NCBI GenBank assembly: GCA_018350325.1
Contig: JAEVLN010000009.1
Span: 2,726,459-2,790,458, forward strand
From: Globodera rostochiensis
Taxonomy: Eukaryota; Nematoda; Chromadorea; Rhabditida; Heteroderidae
DNA: 64,000 bases
Direction: 5' to 3'
The notes beneath the pieces were generated by a model, which was given only the letters and a program-made list of their open reading frames with translations, made no database searches and had not been told where the DNA came from. Of the stretch, positions 34,567 to 46,828 are shown piece after piece (the first letter of the stretch is position 1; every line of letters starts with the position of its first letter). The translations under genes and the position numbers were made by a program.

Positions 34567-35150
34567 TTTTGAGAATGCTTAATTGAATGGTTAGAATTGG
34601 TGAATTCGTTGCGAATATTTATGCAATTTTTCATATGACTCTTTGTTTGTTTATTTTCACTATTTTTGATGGAAATTGATTTATTATTGCGTCAAAAAAA
34701 TATGTTTATAATTATTATTGATTACGTTTATTAGTGTTTGCTCAGATTGGCCGAGTATGATATTATTAACATCCGGAAAAATGCCAAAAAAAGAACCTGG
34801 CTCCCGGACCCGAACCCGGCAGAGTCGGACCGCGAAGTCCGGTTCTGTTCCAACTATTATGAACATGTTGCTAAAAAATTCTAAAATTTAAGAAGTTCGG
34901 CATCACAAATCTATCCGCTTTTTAATAATTAATAACAAAAAAATTTCCATTCCCATTTTCTTATTATTACGCGACATAATGCCAATTTTAATTCAAGACT
35001 TTGAATTTGCAACACCTATAACTAGGGCGGCGATTTATATAGATAAAAAATCTCGAAATATGGCCATAAAATATGGATGAAAAATCGCAAAATATGGAAC
35101 AAATATGGACAAAAATTGCAAAATATGGGCAAAATATGGAGAAAAATTTT

Positions 35151-35748
35151 GGTAATCCTGTAGTTTACAGGTCCCGAATTTTTTTATTTTTAAATGAAGG
35201 TTTTATGCAATTCTAAGAAGTACTCGGGGGTTGTCAAGGTCGCTGATCACGAATCTGATATCAGATTTATCATATGACATCGTTTAATACATGATTTCGA
35301 CATTTATGAGTTTTTAAAATTTTTCAAAAATCTGCTATCGCCTTTTATAAATGTATTTTTAGGCGTTTAATGGACCGTAGAAGCCAAACCTGACCTCCAT
35401 TTTGACCGACTTCGAACCGGGGGCCCGAATTCGAACATTTGGTCAAAAATTCAAAATTTTCGAAAAATCAACTTTGGCCTCAAATTGTTCAAAAAAACCC
35501 AAAGTACACCCAAAAAGGCAAGTATTGATCGAATTGTGCTTGTTAAATACTTTTGAGGCTAAAATTAATTTTTGAAAAAATTTAAAAAATCATAAATGTC
35601 GAAATAATGTATTAAACGATGTCATATGATAAATCTGATGTCATATTCGTGATCAGCGACCTCAATGACCCCCGAGTACTTCTTAGAATTGCATAAAACC
35701 TTCATTTAAAAATAAAAAAATTCGGGACCTGTAAACTACAGGATTACC
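35151..35748. mobile_element. 598-bp foldback element, present in one unit only
   Basis: Ends GGTAATCCTGTAGTTTACAG and its inverse; arms of about 185 bp. It is flanked by AAAATTTT at 35143-35150 and 35749-35756. The homologous sites at about 38630 and 41511 are uninterrupted, so the empty site is directly visible. There is no coding capacity. Confidence 0.85.
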
Positions 35749-36183
35749 AAAATTTTTTCAAATATAGCAAAAAATGGGCAAAATTTCCTAATTGAAGTAA
35801 TAAGAGAAATAAAAATTTTTATATGCAAATTAAAGGCATTTCAGAGAAATTTTTTTGAAAACATTTTTTGGTGGCAGAATTTTTAGTCGCGATAAAGTCA
35901 ATTTTTAGGGGTGCATTTTTTGCAAATTTTGAAAAAGTCGATTCTCAGGGGTATATTTTTTGAAAATTTTGAAAAAATCGATTTGGAAATAGCAAAATTT
36001 GCACTGACGTCAAAGAAATATGTTTAAAATTAACATTTGATTACGTTTATTAGTGCCGAGTATGAAATTATTAAAATCCAGAATCCCAACTACGAAGCTT
36101 TTTTTCTGCTGATTTATAATCTATTTCTTTAATTTCATTCCAACGCTTCCGGCCTACTCTATTTTGCTAATGATCATCCCGAT

Positions 36184-36339
36184 GATAATGATCTTTTCAA
36201 TTTTCTTCACTTTGAGCTTCGCCTCCTCACACGGGTCCTGCAACGGCTTCAACTCCAGATCGAGATTCTTATTCAACATCGGATCACGAATCAAGTGTTT
36301 GTATATATAGAACGTCTTTCCAACATTTCTATCATTTAC
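36184..36339 (-). pseudogene. Relic terminal exon of an A-type gene (unit 2)
   Basis: Same relic as at 32690-32845, in the second tandem unit, with the same LQDPCEEAKLKVKK end and the same truncation at the G-run. Confidence 0.7.
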
Positions 36340-36693
36340 GCCAAATGGGGGGGGGGGATGCCCGGGCCCGGGGGCATTGGTGGCCGACTACCAACTCCAA
36401 CAATTGAAGATTTATTCCGCAGGCTTCCATCCTGCACAACAACCAATGGAAAAAAGAACAGATGGGTGAAATGATCGCTTGTGGAAATGGGGGGAATAGG
36501 ATGAAGCAATGTGGGCGGCTTATTGAAAGGGATAAATGTGATCAATAAAGTCCCAGCAGTTCTTCGATGGGCGAATACATGGAGAATGCCAAGCCTTACA
36601 ATTTAAAAATCAAAACACGGCAACAAAACGATCGAATTCTTTCCCTTTTTTCTCTTCAGTCCCATTCTGATCAGTCTCTCTCCCGCATCGTTT

Positions 36694-38060
36694 TCACTGA
36701 TCATCCCGATGATGATGACTTTTTCGTTGCCATATTGTCTGCATTGCCGAGTTGTTCATACACCATGAAGATGAAGATGATAATGAGCGATGAGTTTTCT
36801 TCACTTTGAGCTTTGCCTCCTCACACGGGTCCTGCAGCGGCTCCAACGCTTTCAACTTGTTGGGATACATCTTCACCATCGGGTCACGAACCAAATATTT
36901 GTATTGAAAGAATACATTGGCAACATATTTTTCTTCATCCATTTTCTTTGTAATGCTTTCAAAAATTCTTGTTTTATATAACCAGCCTAGCCCCCATGTG
37001 ATGATTTTTTTTCTATAGTTTGTTTTTATCATTGTAACCTCCGAGCATATCAGATCCATATCTGAAAAATATTCAAGAAAATATTATAATTTTTGTTTTT
37101 TTCGTTTGTCCAAAATTTGAAGTACCTATTAATGGTGGCCATAATGATGGCCACGTGTCAAAAAAAATAATGTTTTAGAAAAACTGGCCTACGCCAAGCT
37201 CCTGAACGCTGTTCCAATATTTCAAAAAGCATTTGTTCGTGTCCAACAACTTGTTAATTTTAAACAATCTGCTAGTTTCATTTATATTGGATTGGTCTTT
37301 TAACTTTTTATTTAACGTTTCTTTTTCAACTTCATTTTTTATTTCAAACTCATGATCGGAGACTAAATAATCTATTTTGTCTCCAACGCTTATTCCATTT
37401 GTTTTATATATGTTCAAGTAATTATCCGTAATATTTTTTATTGTCTCTTCCAACTTCAACTGATTCAGTTTACCTCTCGGCGAGGCCATTGGGGCGTTTA
37501 AAAATTTGGATTCATTCTCAAAGTCAAACTGAATATTTGTAAACAAACGAATTATATAACTTTTAATCAAATTTATTTGTTCACACCTTTGTGTTAAACC
37601 CTGCAACTTTTCTCCACCCGAACAGAATGCGGTAAGCGGCTTTAATCGCTACCATTGCTGAGCTCAATTGGAGTTCGCTCTGCTCAACACGGAACAGCGG
37701 CTTCTCTTTTTCTTTAATTTGATTGCCCCTAATTGCTGGAATCGCTGAACTTGACGCTCCTTCATGTGTCCCGTTAAGGTATGCATTAGCGGCTAATGCC
37801 TTCACTTTCCAACTTTCACAAATTTGTCTCAATTCGTCTTTGTCTGTTACGCCAATTTCGTTTGATTTGATCTCTACCTTATTGCAGTCCCATTCTTCCA
37901 TCATTGTCCGCCAAAAGAACCGTTTGCTTAGTGCCAATGCCTTTGCCAAGTCCTCCTTCTCCGGAGTGCCGTCTTCGATCACCTCAACAGAAACCGAATA
38001 AGCGATCATGGCGATCAGAAGCAGGATGGACAATAAATATGGGAAAAAATGCTTGTTCAT
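36694..38060 (-). CDS. Small secreted protein C
   Basis: Exons 38060-37587, 37528-37175 (to its in-frame stop) and 37061-36694. Exon 1 encodes the same protein as in B. Visible changes elsewhere are conservative: Asn for Lys context in exon 2 (SNINE rather than SNKNE) and Val for Ile in exon 3 (KYVANV). Signal peptide, Cys positions and the unresolved exon 2-3 junction are as in B. The near identity of exons, introns and flanks shows recent duplication or gene conversion. Confidence 0.65.
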
Positions 38061-39067
38061 TTTTGAGAATGCTTAATTGAATGGTTAGAATTGGTGAATT
38101 CGTTGCGAATATTTATGCAATTTTTCATATGACTCTTTGTTTGTTTATTTTCACTATTTTTGATGGAAATTGATTTATTATTGCGTCAAAAAAATATGTT
38201 TATAATTATTATTGATTACGTTTATTAGTGTTTGCTCAGATTGGCCGAGTATGATATTATTAACATCCGGAAAAATGCCAAAAAAAGAACCTGGCTCCCG
38301 GACCCGAACCCGGCAGAGTCGGACCGCGAAGTCCGGTTCTGTTCCAACTATTATGAACATGTTGCTAAAAAATTCTAAAATTTAAGAAGTTCGGCATCAC
38401 AAATCTATCCGCTTTTTAATAATTAATAACAAAAAAATTTCCATTCCCATTTTCTTATTATTACGCGACATAATGCCAATTTTAATTCAAGACTTTGAAT
38501 TTGCAACACCTATAACTAGGGCGGCGATTTATATAGATAAAAAATCTCGAAATATGGCCATAAAATATGGATGAAAAATCGCAAAATATGGAACAAATAT
38601 GGACAAAAATTGCAAAATATGGGCAAAATATGGAGAAAAATTTTTTCAAATATAGCAAAAAATGGGCAAAATTTCCTAATTGAAGTAATAAGAGAAATAA
38701 AAATTTTTATATGCAAATTAAAGGCATTTCAGAGAAATTTTTTTGAAAACATTTTTTGGTGGCAGAATTTTTAGTCGCGATAAAGTCAATTTTTAGGGGT
38801 GCATTTTTTGCAAATTTTGAAAAAGTCGATTCTCAGGGGTATATTTTTTGAAAATTTTGAAAAAATCGATTTGGAAATAGCAAAATTTGCACTGACGTCA
38901 AAGAAATATGTTTAAAATTAACATTTGATTACGTTTATTAGTGCCGAGTATGAAATTATTAAAATCCAGAATCCAACTACGAAGCTTTTTTTCTGCTGAT
39001 TTATAATCTAGTTTTTAATTTCATTCCAACGCTTCCGGCTTACTCTATTTTGCTAATGATCATCCCG

Positions 39068-39222
39068 ATGATAATGAGCCCTCAATTTTCTTCACTTTGA
39101 GCTTCGCCTCCTCACACGGGTCCTGCAACGGCTTCAACTCCAGATCGAGATTCTTATTCAACATCGGACCACGAATCAAGTGTTTGTATATATAGAACGT
39201 CTTTCCAACATTTCTATCATTT
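39068..39222 (-). pseudogene. Relic terminal exon of an A-type gene (unit 3)
   Basis: Third copy of the relic; Gly replaces Asp in the LIRGPML stretch. It keeps the KKIEGSLSSG end seen in intact gene A, so it is the copy closest to A at that end. Confidence 0.7.
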
Positions 39223-39584
39223 ACGCCAAATGGGGGGGGGGGGATGCCCGGGCCCGGGGGCATTGGTGTCCGACTACCAACTCCAACAATTAAAGATTTA
39301 TTCCGCAGGCTTCCATCATGCACAACAACCGATAGGAAAAGGAACAGATGAGTGAAATGATCGCTTGGGGAAAAGGGGCGGGGGGAATAGGATGAAGCAA
39401 TGTGGGCGGCTTATTGAAAGGGATAAATGTGATCAATAAAGTCCCAGCAGTTCTTCGATGGGCGAATACATGGAGAATGCCAAGCCTTACAATTTAAAAA
39501 TCAAAACACGGCAACAAAACGATCGAATTCTTTCCCTTTTTTCTCTTCAGTCCCATTCTGATCAGTCTCTCTCCCGCATCGTTT

Positions 39585-40941
39585 TCACTGATCATCCCGA
39601 TGATGATGACTTTTTCGTTGCCATATTGTCTGCATTGCCGAGTTGTCCATACACCATGAAGATGATGATGATAATGAGCGATGAGTTTTCTTCACTTTGA
39701 GCTTTGCCTCCTCACACGGGTCCTGCAGCGGCTCCAACGCTTTCAACTTGTTGGGATACATCTTCACCATCGGGTCACGAACCAAATATTTGTATTGAAA
39801 GAATACATTGGCAACATATTTTTCTTCATCCATTTTTTTTGTAATGCTTTCAAAAATTCTTGTTTTATATAACCAGCCTAGCCCCCATGTGATGATTTTT
39901 TTTCTATAGTTTGTTTTTATCATTGTAACCTCCGAGCATATCAGATCCATATCTGAAAAATATTCAAGAAAATATTATTATTTTTGTTTTTTTCGTTTGT
40001 CCAAAATTTGAAGTACCTATTAATGGTGGCCATAATGATGGCCACGTGTCAAAAAAAATAATGTTTTAGAAAAACTGGCCTACGCCAAGCTCCTGAACGC
40101 TGTTCCAATATTTCAAAAAGCATTTGTTCGTGTCCAACAACTTGTTAATTTTAAACAATCTGCTAGTTTCATTTTTATTGGATTGGTCTTTTAACTTTTT
40201 ATTTAACGTTTCTTTTTCAACTTCATTTTTTATTTCAAACTCATGATCGGAGACTAAATAATCTATTTTGTCTCCAACGCTTATTCCATTTGTTTTATAT
40301 ATGTTCAAGTAATTATCCGTAATATTTTTTATTGTCTCTTCCAACTTCAACTGATTCAGTTTACCTCTCGGCGAGGCCATTGGGGTGTTTAAAAATTTGG
40401 ATTCATTCTCGAAGTCAAACTGAATCAAACGAATATATAACTTTTAATCAAATTTATTTGTTCACACCTTTGTGTTAAACCCTGCAACTTTTCTCCACCC
40501 GAACAGAATGCGGTAAGCGGCTTTAATCGCTACCATTGCTGAGCTCAATTGGAGTTCGCTCTGCTCAACACGGAACAGCGGCTTCTCTTTTTCTTTAATT
40601 TGATTGCCCCTAATTGCTGGAATCGCTGAACTTGACGCTCCTTCATGTGTCCCGTTAAGGTATGCATTAGCGGCTAATGCCTTCACTTTCCAACTTTCAC
40701 AAATTTGTCTCAATTCGTCTTTGTCTGTTACGCCAATTTCGTTTGATTTGATCTCTACCTTATTGCAGTCCCATTCTTCCATCATTGTTCGCCAAAAGAA
40801 CCGTTTGCTTAGTGCCAATGCCTTTGCCAAGTCCTCCTTCTCCGGAGTGCCGTCTTCGATCACCTCAACAGAAACCGAATAAGCGATCATGGCGATCAGA
40901 AGCAGGATGGACAATAAATAGGGGAAAAAATGCTTGTTCAT
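39585..40941 (-). CDS. Small secreted protein D
   Basis: Exons 40941-40468, 40419-40066 (to stop) and 39952-39585. The exon 1 protein is identical to B and C. Exon 2 begins FDFENESKFLNTPMAS, with Thr for Ala relative to B. Intron 1 is about 10 bases shorter than in B and C, but the acceptor is kept. Otherwise as B. Confidence 0.65.
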
Positions 40942-41750
40942 TTTTGAGAATGCTTAATTGAATGGTTAGAATTGGTGAATTCGTTGCGAATATTTATGCA
41001 ATTTTTCATATGACACTTTGTTTGTTTATTTTCACTATTTTTGATGGAAATTGATTTATTATTGCGTCAAAAAAATATGTTTATAATTATTATTGATTAC
41101 GTTTATTAGTGTTTGCTTAGGTTGGCCGAGTATGATATTATTAACATCCGGAAAAATGCCAAAAAAAGAACCTGGCTCCCGGACCCGAACCCGGCAGAGT
41201 CGGACCGCGAAGTCCGGTTCTGTTCCAACTATTATGAACATGTTGCTAAAAAATTCTAAAATTTAAGAAGTTCGGCACACAAATCTATCCGCTTTTTAAT
41301 AATTAATAACAAAAAAATTTCCATTCCCATTTTCTTATTATTACGCGACATAATGCCAATTTTAATTCAAGACTTTGAATTTGCAACACCTATAACTAGG
41401 GCGGCGATTTATATAGATAAAAAATCTCGAAATATGGCAATAAAATATGGATGAAAAATCGCAAAATATGGAACAAATATGGACAAAAATTCCAAAATAT
41501 GGGCAAAATATGGAGAAAAATTTTTTCAAATATAGCAAAAAATGGGCAAAATTTCCTAATTGAAGTAATAAGAGAAATAAAAATTTTTATATGCAAATTA
41601 AAGGCATTTCAAAGAAATTTTTTTGAAAATAAGCAGAATTTAAAAATTTTCATTTTTTGGTGGCCGAATTTTAGTTGCGAGTCAATTTTTATGGGTGCAT
41701 TTTTGAAAATTTTGAAAAAATCGATTTGGAAATAGCAAAATTTGCACGCG

Positions 41751-42188
41751 GGGGTAAACCCAACTCATCCATACCCAACTCATCCATACCCATCTCATCC
41801 ATGTCCAACTCATCCATAGAGCATAACTTGCTTCAAACTTAACTGATTTAGAAAGTCTTAACGCCATTCGAAAGATCTCGAGGAGCTGAAACTGACATTA
41901 AGTTAAAGCTTTGCGATTGGACAAGTTTCAAAAAAGTTATGGCCAGAAAACTGCCCAAAAATCGAAATTTTTAAATTTTATCAAGTTTTCTGGCCATAAC
42001 TTTTTTGAAACTTGTCCAATCGCAAAGCTTTAACTTAATGTCTGCTTCATCAGCTCCTCGAGATCTTTCGAATGGCGTTAAGACTTACTAAATCAGTTAA
42101 GTTTGAAGCAAGTTATGCTTTATGGATGAGTTGTATATGGATGAGATGGGTATGGATGAGTTGGGTATGGATGAGTTGGGTGGGACCC
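41751..42188. mobile_element. 438-bp foldback element with 8-bp target duplication
   Basis: Flanked by TGCACGCG at 41743-41750 and 42189-42196. Arms of about 200 bp begin with minisatellite units (GGATGAGTTGGGTAT, about four per end). The centre shares CTGGCCATAACTTTTTTGAA with the 7318-7705 element. It ends the tandem array. Confidence 0.8.
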
Positions 42189-42196
42189 TGCACGCG

Positions 42197-43222
42197 TGGT
42201 GAAGTGGAATTCAAAAAATATTGGCATACTGTATTTATACAACACAAACAGTGCCTTTTTTGCTTTGAGCCAGGGGTTCTAACCCGGTAGACTGCAAGGA
42301 TCAATTACACCGATTTTGGATAAAACAGTTATGGATGATTTAAAAAGATAGTTTTAAAAATTTAAAAAAATATATAAACTTCGCGTTTAATTCGTTTTGC
42401 CTCCCTTTTCAATGTCCCAATTTGTGATTTTCACTCATTTTACTCAAAATTCAACTTTTTTCAGTTTGTTTGCTAAATTAAAAAATTTTTGTAAGCCGGT
42501 ATCAATTAAATTAATGCTCAGTATTATAGCCAACTTAGTTGTCAAGCTTTGTGCAAAAAATTAGGGCAACTCGGTGTTTTTAATCAAATGTTCTTGTTTT
42601 CGATGTGTGGCTGGCCAACTCGATTTCTGCTGCAATTTCTCCTTTTTTTTGAAAGACATAACGCCAGCGTCCAATGCCAATTTTTTAATTGTTATTTCCT
42701 TGCTATTTCCATCGTTAGGTTATAGTGTGCAACGATTGATATGTTTAAGGTCGGGCCAAATTGTCACAACTTTTTTCTTCCATCAGAGGCCCAATTTCCA
42801 TGGATTGCCACCGAACAAACGTTGCCGCCTTCCAATTTCGGATGCCTGCAATTTGTGCCGTGCCGAGCTGCTGGGCGTCACCATCAAATTTTTGCCATTC
42901 TAAAAGAAATTTTAAATTTATACTGTCCACAAAAATTCGTTTTTTTCAATATCAGAAATTTAAAAATATATTAATGTCAGTCTACATTGTGCCCAATTTG
43001 AATTTAAAGCATCAAAACAGAAATGAAACAAACAATACACTTTTCATAAATTAACAAAGCTAAAGCTGAAATTATTTTTATGCGATTAATTTTAAAAATA
43101 TATTTTACGAAAATAGTAAAAGATCATTATGAATAACATCGTTCAAAAATTTCTATTAAATCTAAAATACAAAATTCTGATTTTATTTATTTACATAAGG
43201 TTATAAAAAAGGAGTCTAATTA
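42197..43222. other. Intergenic, no firm gene
   Basis: Open frames at 42574-42974 on both strands lack a coherent splice model or domain. Nothing else is supported. Confidence 0.4.
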
Positions 43223-43937
43223 TTAATAATTATCCAAATATAAAATTCGTGCCATTGGGCCCAACAGATGACGCCGAACATGTTGATGTTGTCGACTTGC
43301 TCCGATCACTGACTGATCAATGGTCGGACGCTGAAGATCAGTGCTGAACACGTTGAACTTGGGGTGATTCTCAAATACTTCGTGCAGGCCAGGGGTACGC
43401 AACAGACATTGAATCGGCGAAAAATAGCAGGGCCTGAAAAATCCCAATTTTTTGTGAAATTTTCCGCAAATTTTTTAAATTTTAGGACAGTTTTAAATTA
43501 CTAAAACATATCAATTTAAATTAAAAACTTTAATATTCACATTTTGGAATTAATCACTCCAAAAACAAACTCAACTCCCTCAAATTGTTAAAAAAATGCA
43601 GAAAAATTAAATTAAGATATTATCAGTTAGAAAACAAAATTTTTAAAAAAAATAAAAAACCCTACCGCTCTGGCAAAACATTTTGTTGCTTTATGTTGTG
43701 CATTTGTTTCGGCTGTTCATCGTCGTCGGCAAAAAGACGTCCAGCATTGGCAACTACTGCTTCATCTTCATCGACTGGCAGCTGCTGATCATCGTCGGGG
43801 TTGATTGCCGCCAGCCGATGATAGGACGGCAAAAAATTGGGCAATCGAAGGTTTGTGTCGGAATGGCAAAATTTTGCCATAAACAGCACCAGCAGCAGCA
43901 CAACATTGAACGGAATGGTACGGTTTGTGCTGCGCAT
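43223..43937 (-). CDS. Allatostatin-C-like neuropeptide precursor 2
   Basis: Two exons, 43937-43666 and 43433-43223, give 160 aa. Signal peptide core TIPFNVVLLLVLFMAKFCHS, then an acidic spacer rich in Asp and Glu (INPDDDQQLPVDEDE). The predicted peptide follows the splice: ER-PCYFSPIQCLL-RTPG, the same core and flanking Arg as at 12287-13043. Exon 1 length (272 nt) and intron phase are also the same, so the two are paralogues. The remaining tail ends RILYLDNY and differs completely from paralogue 1, so selection appears to act on the core. The start is the first in-frame ATG; an upstream GTG frame extension is not credible. Confidence 0.7.
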
Positions 43938-44567
43938 TGCTTTATATGCCACCGTGAAATTCTATAAAAACTTGCACAATTATGAACAACAAAAAACGTG
44001 AATTTATTGGAAATTTGATCAAAACAATGTCACAAATTTATCAGAAGTCGAAAGCCGAAATTCCGAGCCCAAAATGTGTTGGAAATCGGATCATCGGATT
44101 TTCGTCCCTTCCGTGTAGTGTTAAATTTTATGTTTTTGTAAGAAAGTTATAAATTTAAAAAAATAAAATTATTTTTTTGAAAAAATTCAACTAAAATATT
44201 AACTGTTTCTGCCCATCTAAATGGCAATAATCACATGTAGTTTAGGGAAAATTTGTCTTAAAGTGTTTAATTGAATAGAACTTTGGCACGCATAAGTACG
44301 AAATTTGGTATCACTTTAACAGACCAATCAACAAAATAACATTGAATTTAATTATTTTCATTAATTGATTTAGGCATTTTAAGTGTGATTGTGTTCAAAA
44401 ATTGAGAAATTGGAAAAATGTAATGCTTTTAGTGGCAACAAAATAGTTAGAAATCCGCTTTAATTAATTGTCCCAATATTGAAACTTAATTTTAACCAAA
44501 TTTCTGAGGTTTTAAAAATTTGCAAATTTTTTTGGCTGTAAACATTTGAAATAATTAGAATTAACCA
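43938..44567. other. Intergenic, no gene seen
   Basis: AT-rich upstream region of the neuropeptide gene. A stretch near 44100-44145 (TTCCGTGTAGTGTTAAATTT) resembles 29955-30000, so a dispersed repeat is likely. Confidence 0.4.
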
Positions 44568-44798
44568 ATGTATATCATCACCAAGGTATTATTATTAATA
44601 TTCTTAGCACGGCACGGCATCCATTTAAATTTAAATAAATGGTTGGGCGCTGGCAGCGGCCGCTGTCGTCAAAGCAAAATGCCACAAAAACGCATTTGCT
44701 CGCCTAATAAATTAAACATTAAGTGGACAGACGGAATGCCAAAAAAAACATTTATAGTAATAAATGCCATCCAGACATCAGATTCCGCATATTTTTGA
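44568..44798 (+). CDS. Possible small secreted protein, 76 aa
   Basis: Single open frame starting MYIITKVLLLIFLARHGIHL, which could be a signal peptide. A basic region with two Cys (GRCRQSK, KRICSPNK) follows, ending QTSDSAYF. No homologue recognised and no splice sites needed. Could be chance. Confidence 0.3.
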   Translation: MYIITKVLLLIFLARHGIHLNLNKWLGAGSGRCRQSKMPQKRICSPNKLNIKWTDGMPKKTFIVINAIQTSDSAYF

Positions 44799-44922
44799 TT
44801 TGTGATGCAAAAATTGTAAATAAAATTTGTTGGCATGCGAGAAAATTCTGTCGAAAATCGAAATTCGAAAATTGAATGAGCCTTTTGAAAGGGTGCTATG
44901 TGTTTTCGACAGTGGTTGGTTT

Positions 44923-45098
44923 TAGGGTTGGTCCCCGACCCCTCGGGGCAAGAAAAGTCGGGGTCGGGGTTTTCGTCCCCGACCAAAAAAGTCGGGGATC
45001 GGGGTTTTTCCCAGCAAAAACCCCGAAAAATTCAAAAAAGTCGGGGACGAAAACCCCGACTAAAAAAAGTCGGGGTTCGGGGACGGGGACCAACCCAA
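44923..45098. mobile_element. 176-bp hAT-like MITE
   Basis: Inverted ends TAGGGTTGGTCCCCGACC and its near inverse; the interior is CGGGGTTTT/CCCCGACTTTTTT repeats. Flanks GTTGGTTT (44915-44922) and CTTGGTTT (45099-45106) form an 8-bp duplication with one mismatch. A partial relative lies in PAP intron 3. Confidence 0.75.
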
Positions 45099-45148
45099 CT
45101 TGGTTTCGACAGTGTAAGTGATATCGACAGTGAACTTAGACTGTCTGC

Positions 45149-45490
45149 ATGTGAATTCGTCAGTAATTGCTTTCAAGAGTGGTTGATTTAGACAGTAAAG
45201 GGAATTTTTTTAGAAAAATCATTCATAAAAATGCCAGATGCATATTAATTAATAATTAATGGTTTCTGAGGGACGCCATGTGGTGGGCACAACGTGTTGG
45301 AGACTTTCAGGCGTCACATTCTTTCTTTCTTTTTACCATGTAAAATTTTGGACAACATTTAAAACAATTAGGGCCCATTAATTATTAATTAATATGCATC
45401 TGGCATTTTTGTGAATGATTTTTCTAAAAAATTCCCTTTACTGTCTAAATTAACCACTCTTGAAAACAATTACTGACGAATTCGCATGCC
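45149..45490. mobile_element. Foldback element, about 340 bp
   Basis: Arms of about 116 bp start GCATGTGAATTCGTCAGTAA and its near inverse around a loop of about 100 bp. Only a few mismatches separate the arms. No target duplication was recognised. Confidence 0.65.
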
Positions 45491-46828
45491 TTTGGGTAGA
45501 AAAATGTATTTCTAAAATTTTCGAATTAACTGTGCCAACAAGCTTGAAAATTTTGCGTATGTTTAGGCAAAAAAAATCTTAAATATCGTAATAAAAAATT
45601 CGAAAAAGCCCAACCCAAAACATAATTTTCTAAAAGATATAGTAATTTTAATTTAAAAAAAGTTATTATTTTTATTGGAAAATTTAAGAATTTGGTAAAA
45701 ATGCGTTAATTGGTAAAAACAGATTCACTAAGTCTAAACATTTTTTTGTTGCTAAAATACTTTAAAATAATTATATTTATATAAATAATTCATGAGAGCG
45801 CGACTTCCCCGGCCCATTCATTTTAGTGCTACTCCCACCTTAAGTGCCGTGCCGTCACCCACTTTTGTTGCCGCTGCACTAATTGATTCACAAGACATTA
45901 TTTGCATCGATTTATAAAAAATTGTTGGCAAATGTGACTATTAATTTTTTTTGTTTTGAACAAATAAATAAAAAATTTAAAATAGATGGATGACAGAATA
46001 TTATTGGCGCCGATTTTTTAACTTAAAATTTGATGCCCGGGGGGGGTCAATATATGGAATTATAAAAATAAATATTTTCGTATTACTGAAACAAATTTTT
46101 CTATTCCGATCATTAAAATATTTTACTCACTAATTAATAATTATAGCAAAAAATAGATAAATAAATTTAATTAATTAAAAAAAGAAGGAATTACCAAAAT
46201 TAATTAATTAGTTAATAAAGAAAAGTATTAAAATCAGAAATATAAGAGGACAAGTTTCTGAAAACGTATTAATCAAAGAACTGGGCCGTTACTTAATTCA
46301 TATGTTAAATGAGAAAATTTGAATATAGACCCTCAAAAATCTTATAATTAGGTATAATTAGCACTGATTACATATTTAAAAACATTTTTATGAATAAGCA
46401 AAAAGACTTACACGCATTCATTTATATAATAATTTTATTGTGAAAGTGCAAGTTATGTTAATATTATTTTTACATAAACGAGCACAAAATGGAACAATTC
46501 TCAAGGGAATGTGTCCCTAATTAATGCTAATGACACCCGGACTAATGGACATTTTTACTTTTATGTGTTGGGTAAATTAATATCCAAAAACTATAACACA
46601 TTTTAATTTAAATTTGAAAGACTCTCACAACTTTTTTCGAATTTAGGCACATATTTGCGCATTAAATTACTATTTAAAGATCGTAAGGACGTATAAACTC
46701 CAGGTGTTGAAACTCGAGATTCTCGCGGATTTTAGGCATTCATTTCTATTCAAATACATATTTTTTCGCTTTTTAAGTCTTGTCAAAATATGGATTTTCC
46801 GATTTTTTTTGTTGTAATTCGACGGCAT
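45491..46828. other. Intergenic, no gene seen
   Basis: Very AT-rich, no supported frame. Confidence 0.45.

Larger units (their letters stand above)
32510..41750. repeat. Three tandem units (about 2.9-3.5 kb) carrying genes B, C and D
   Basis: Units start at the same sequence (GACGTCAAAGAAATAT) at 32510, 36006 and 38893 and end near 41750. Each contains, left to right, a relic exon of an A-type gene, a G-run with a GGGCCCGGGG stretch, a complete B-type gene on the minus strand, and an A-rich ATATGG-repeat segment. Visible differences are few. The first unit is longer because of the 598-bp insertion at 35151-35748. Confidence 0.85.

Noticed and set aside
42574..43054. Frames on both strands near 42.6-43.0 kb
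   Set aside because: No signal peptide, domain or in-phase splice partners could be found on either strand.
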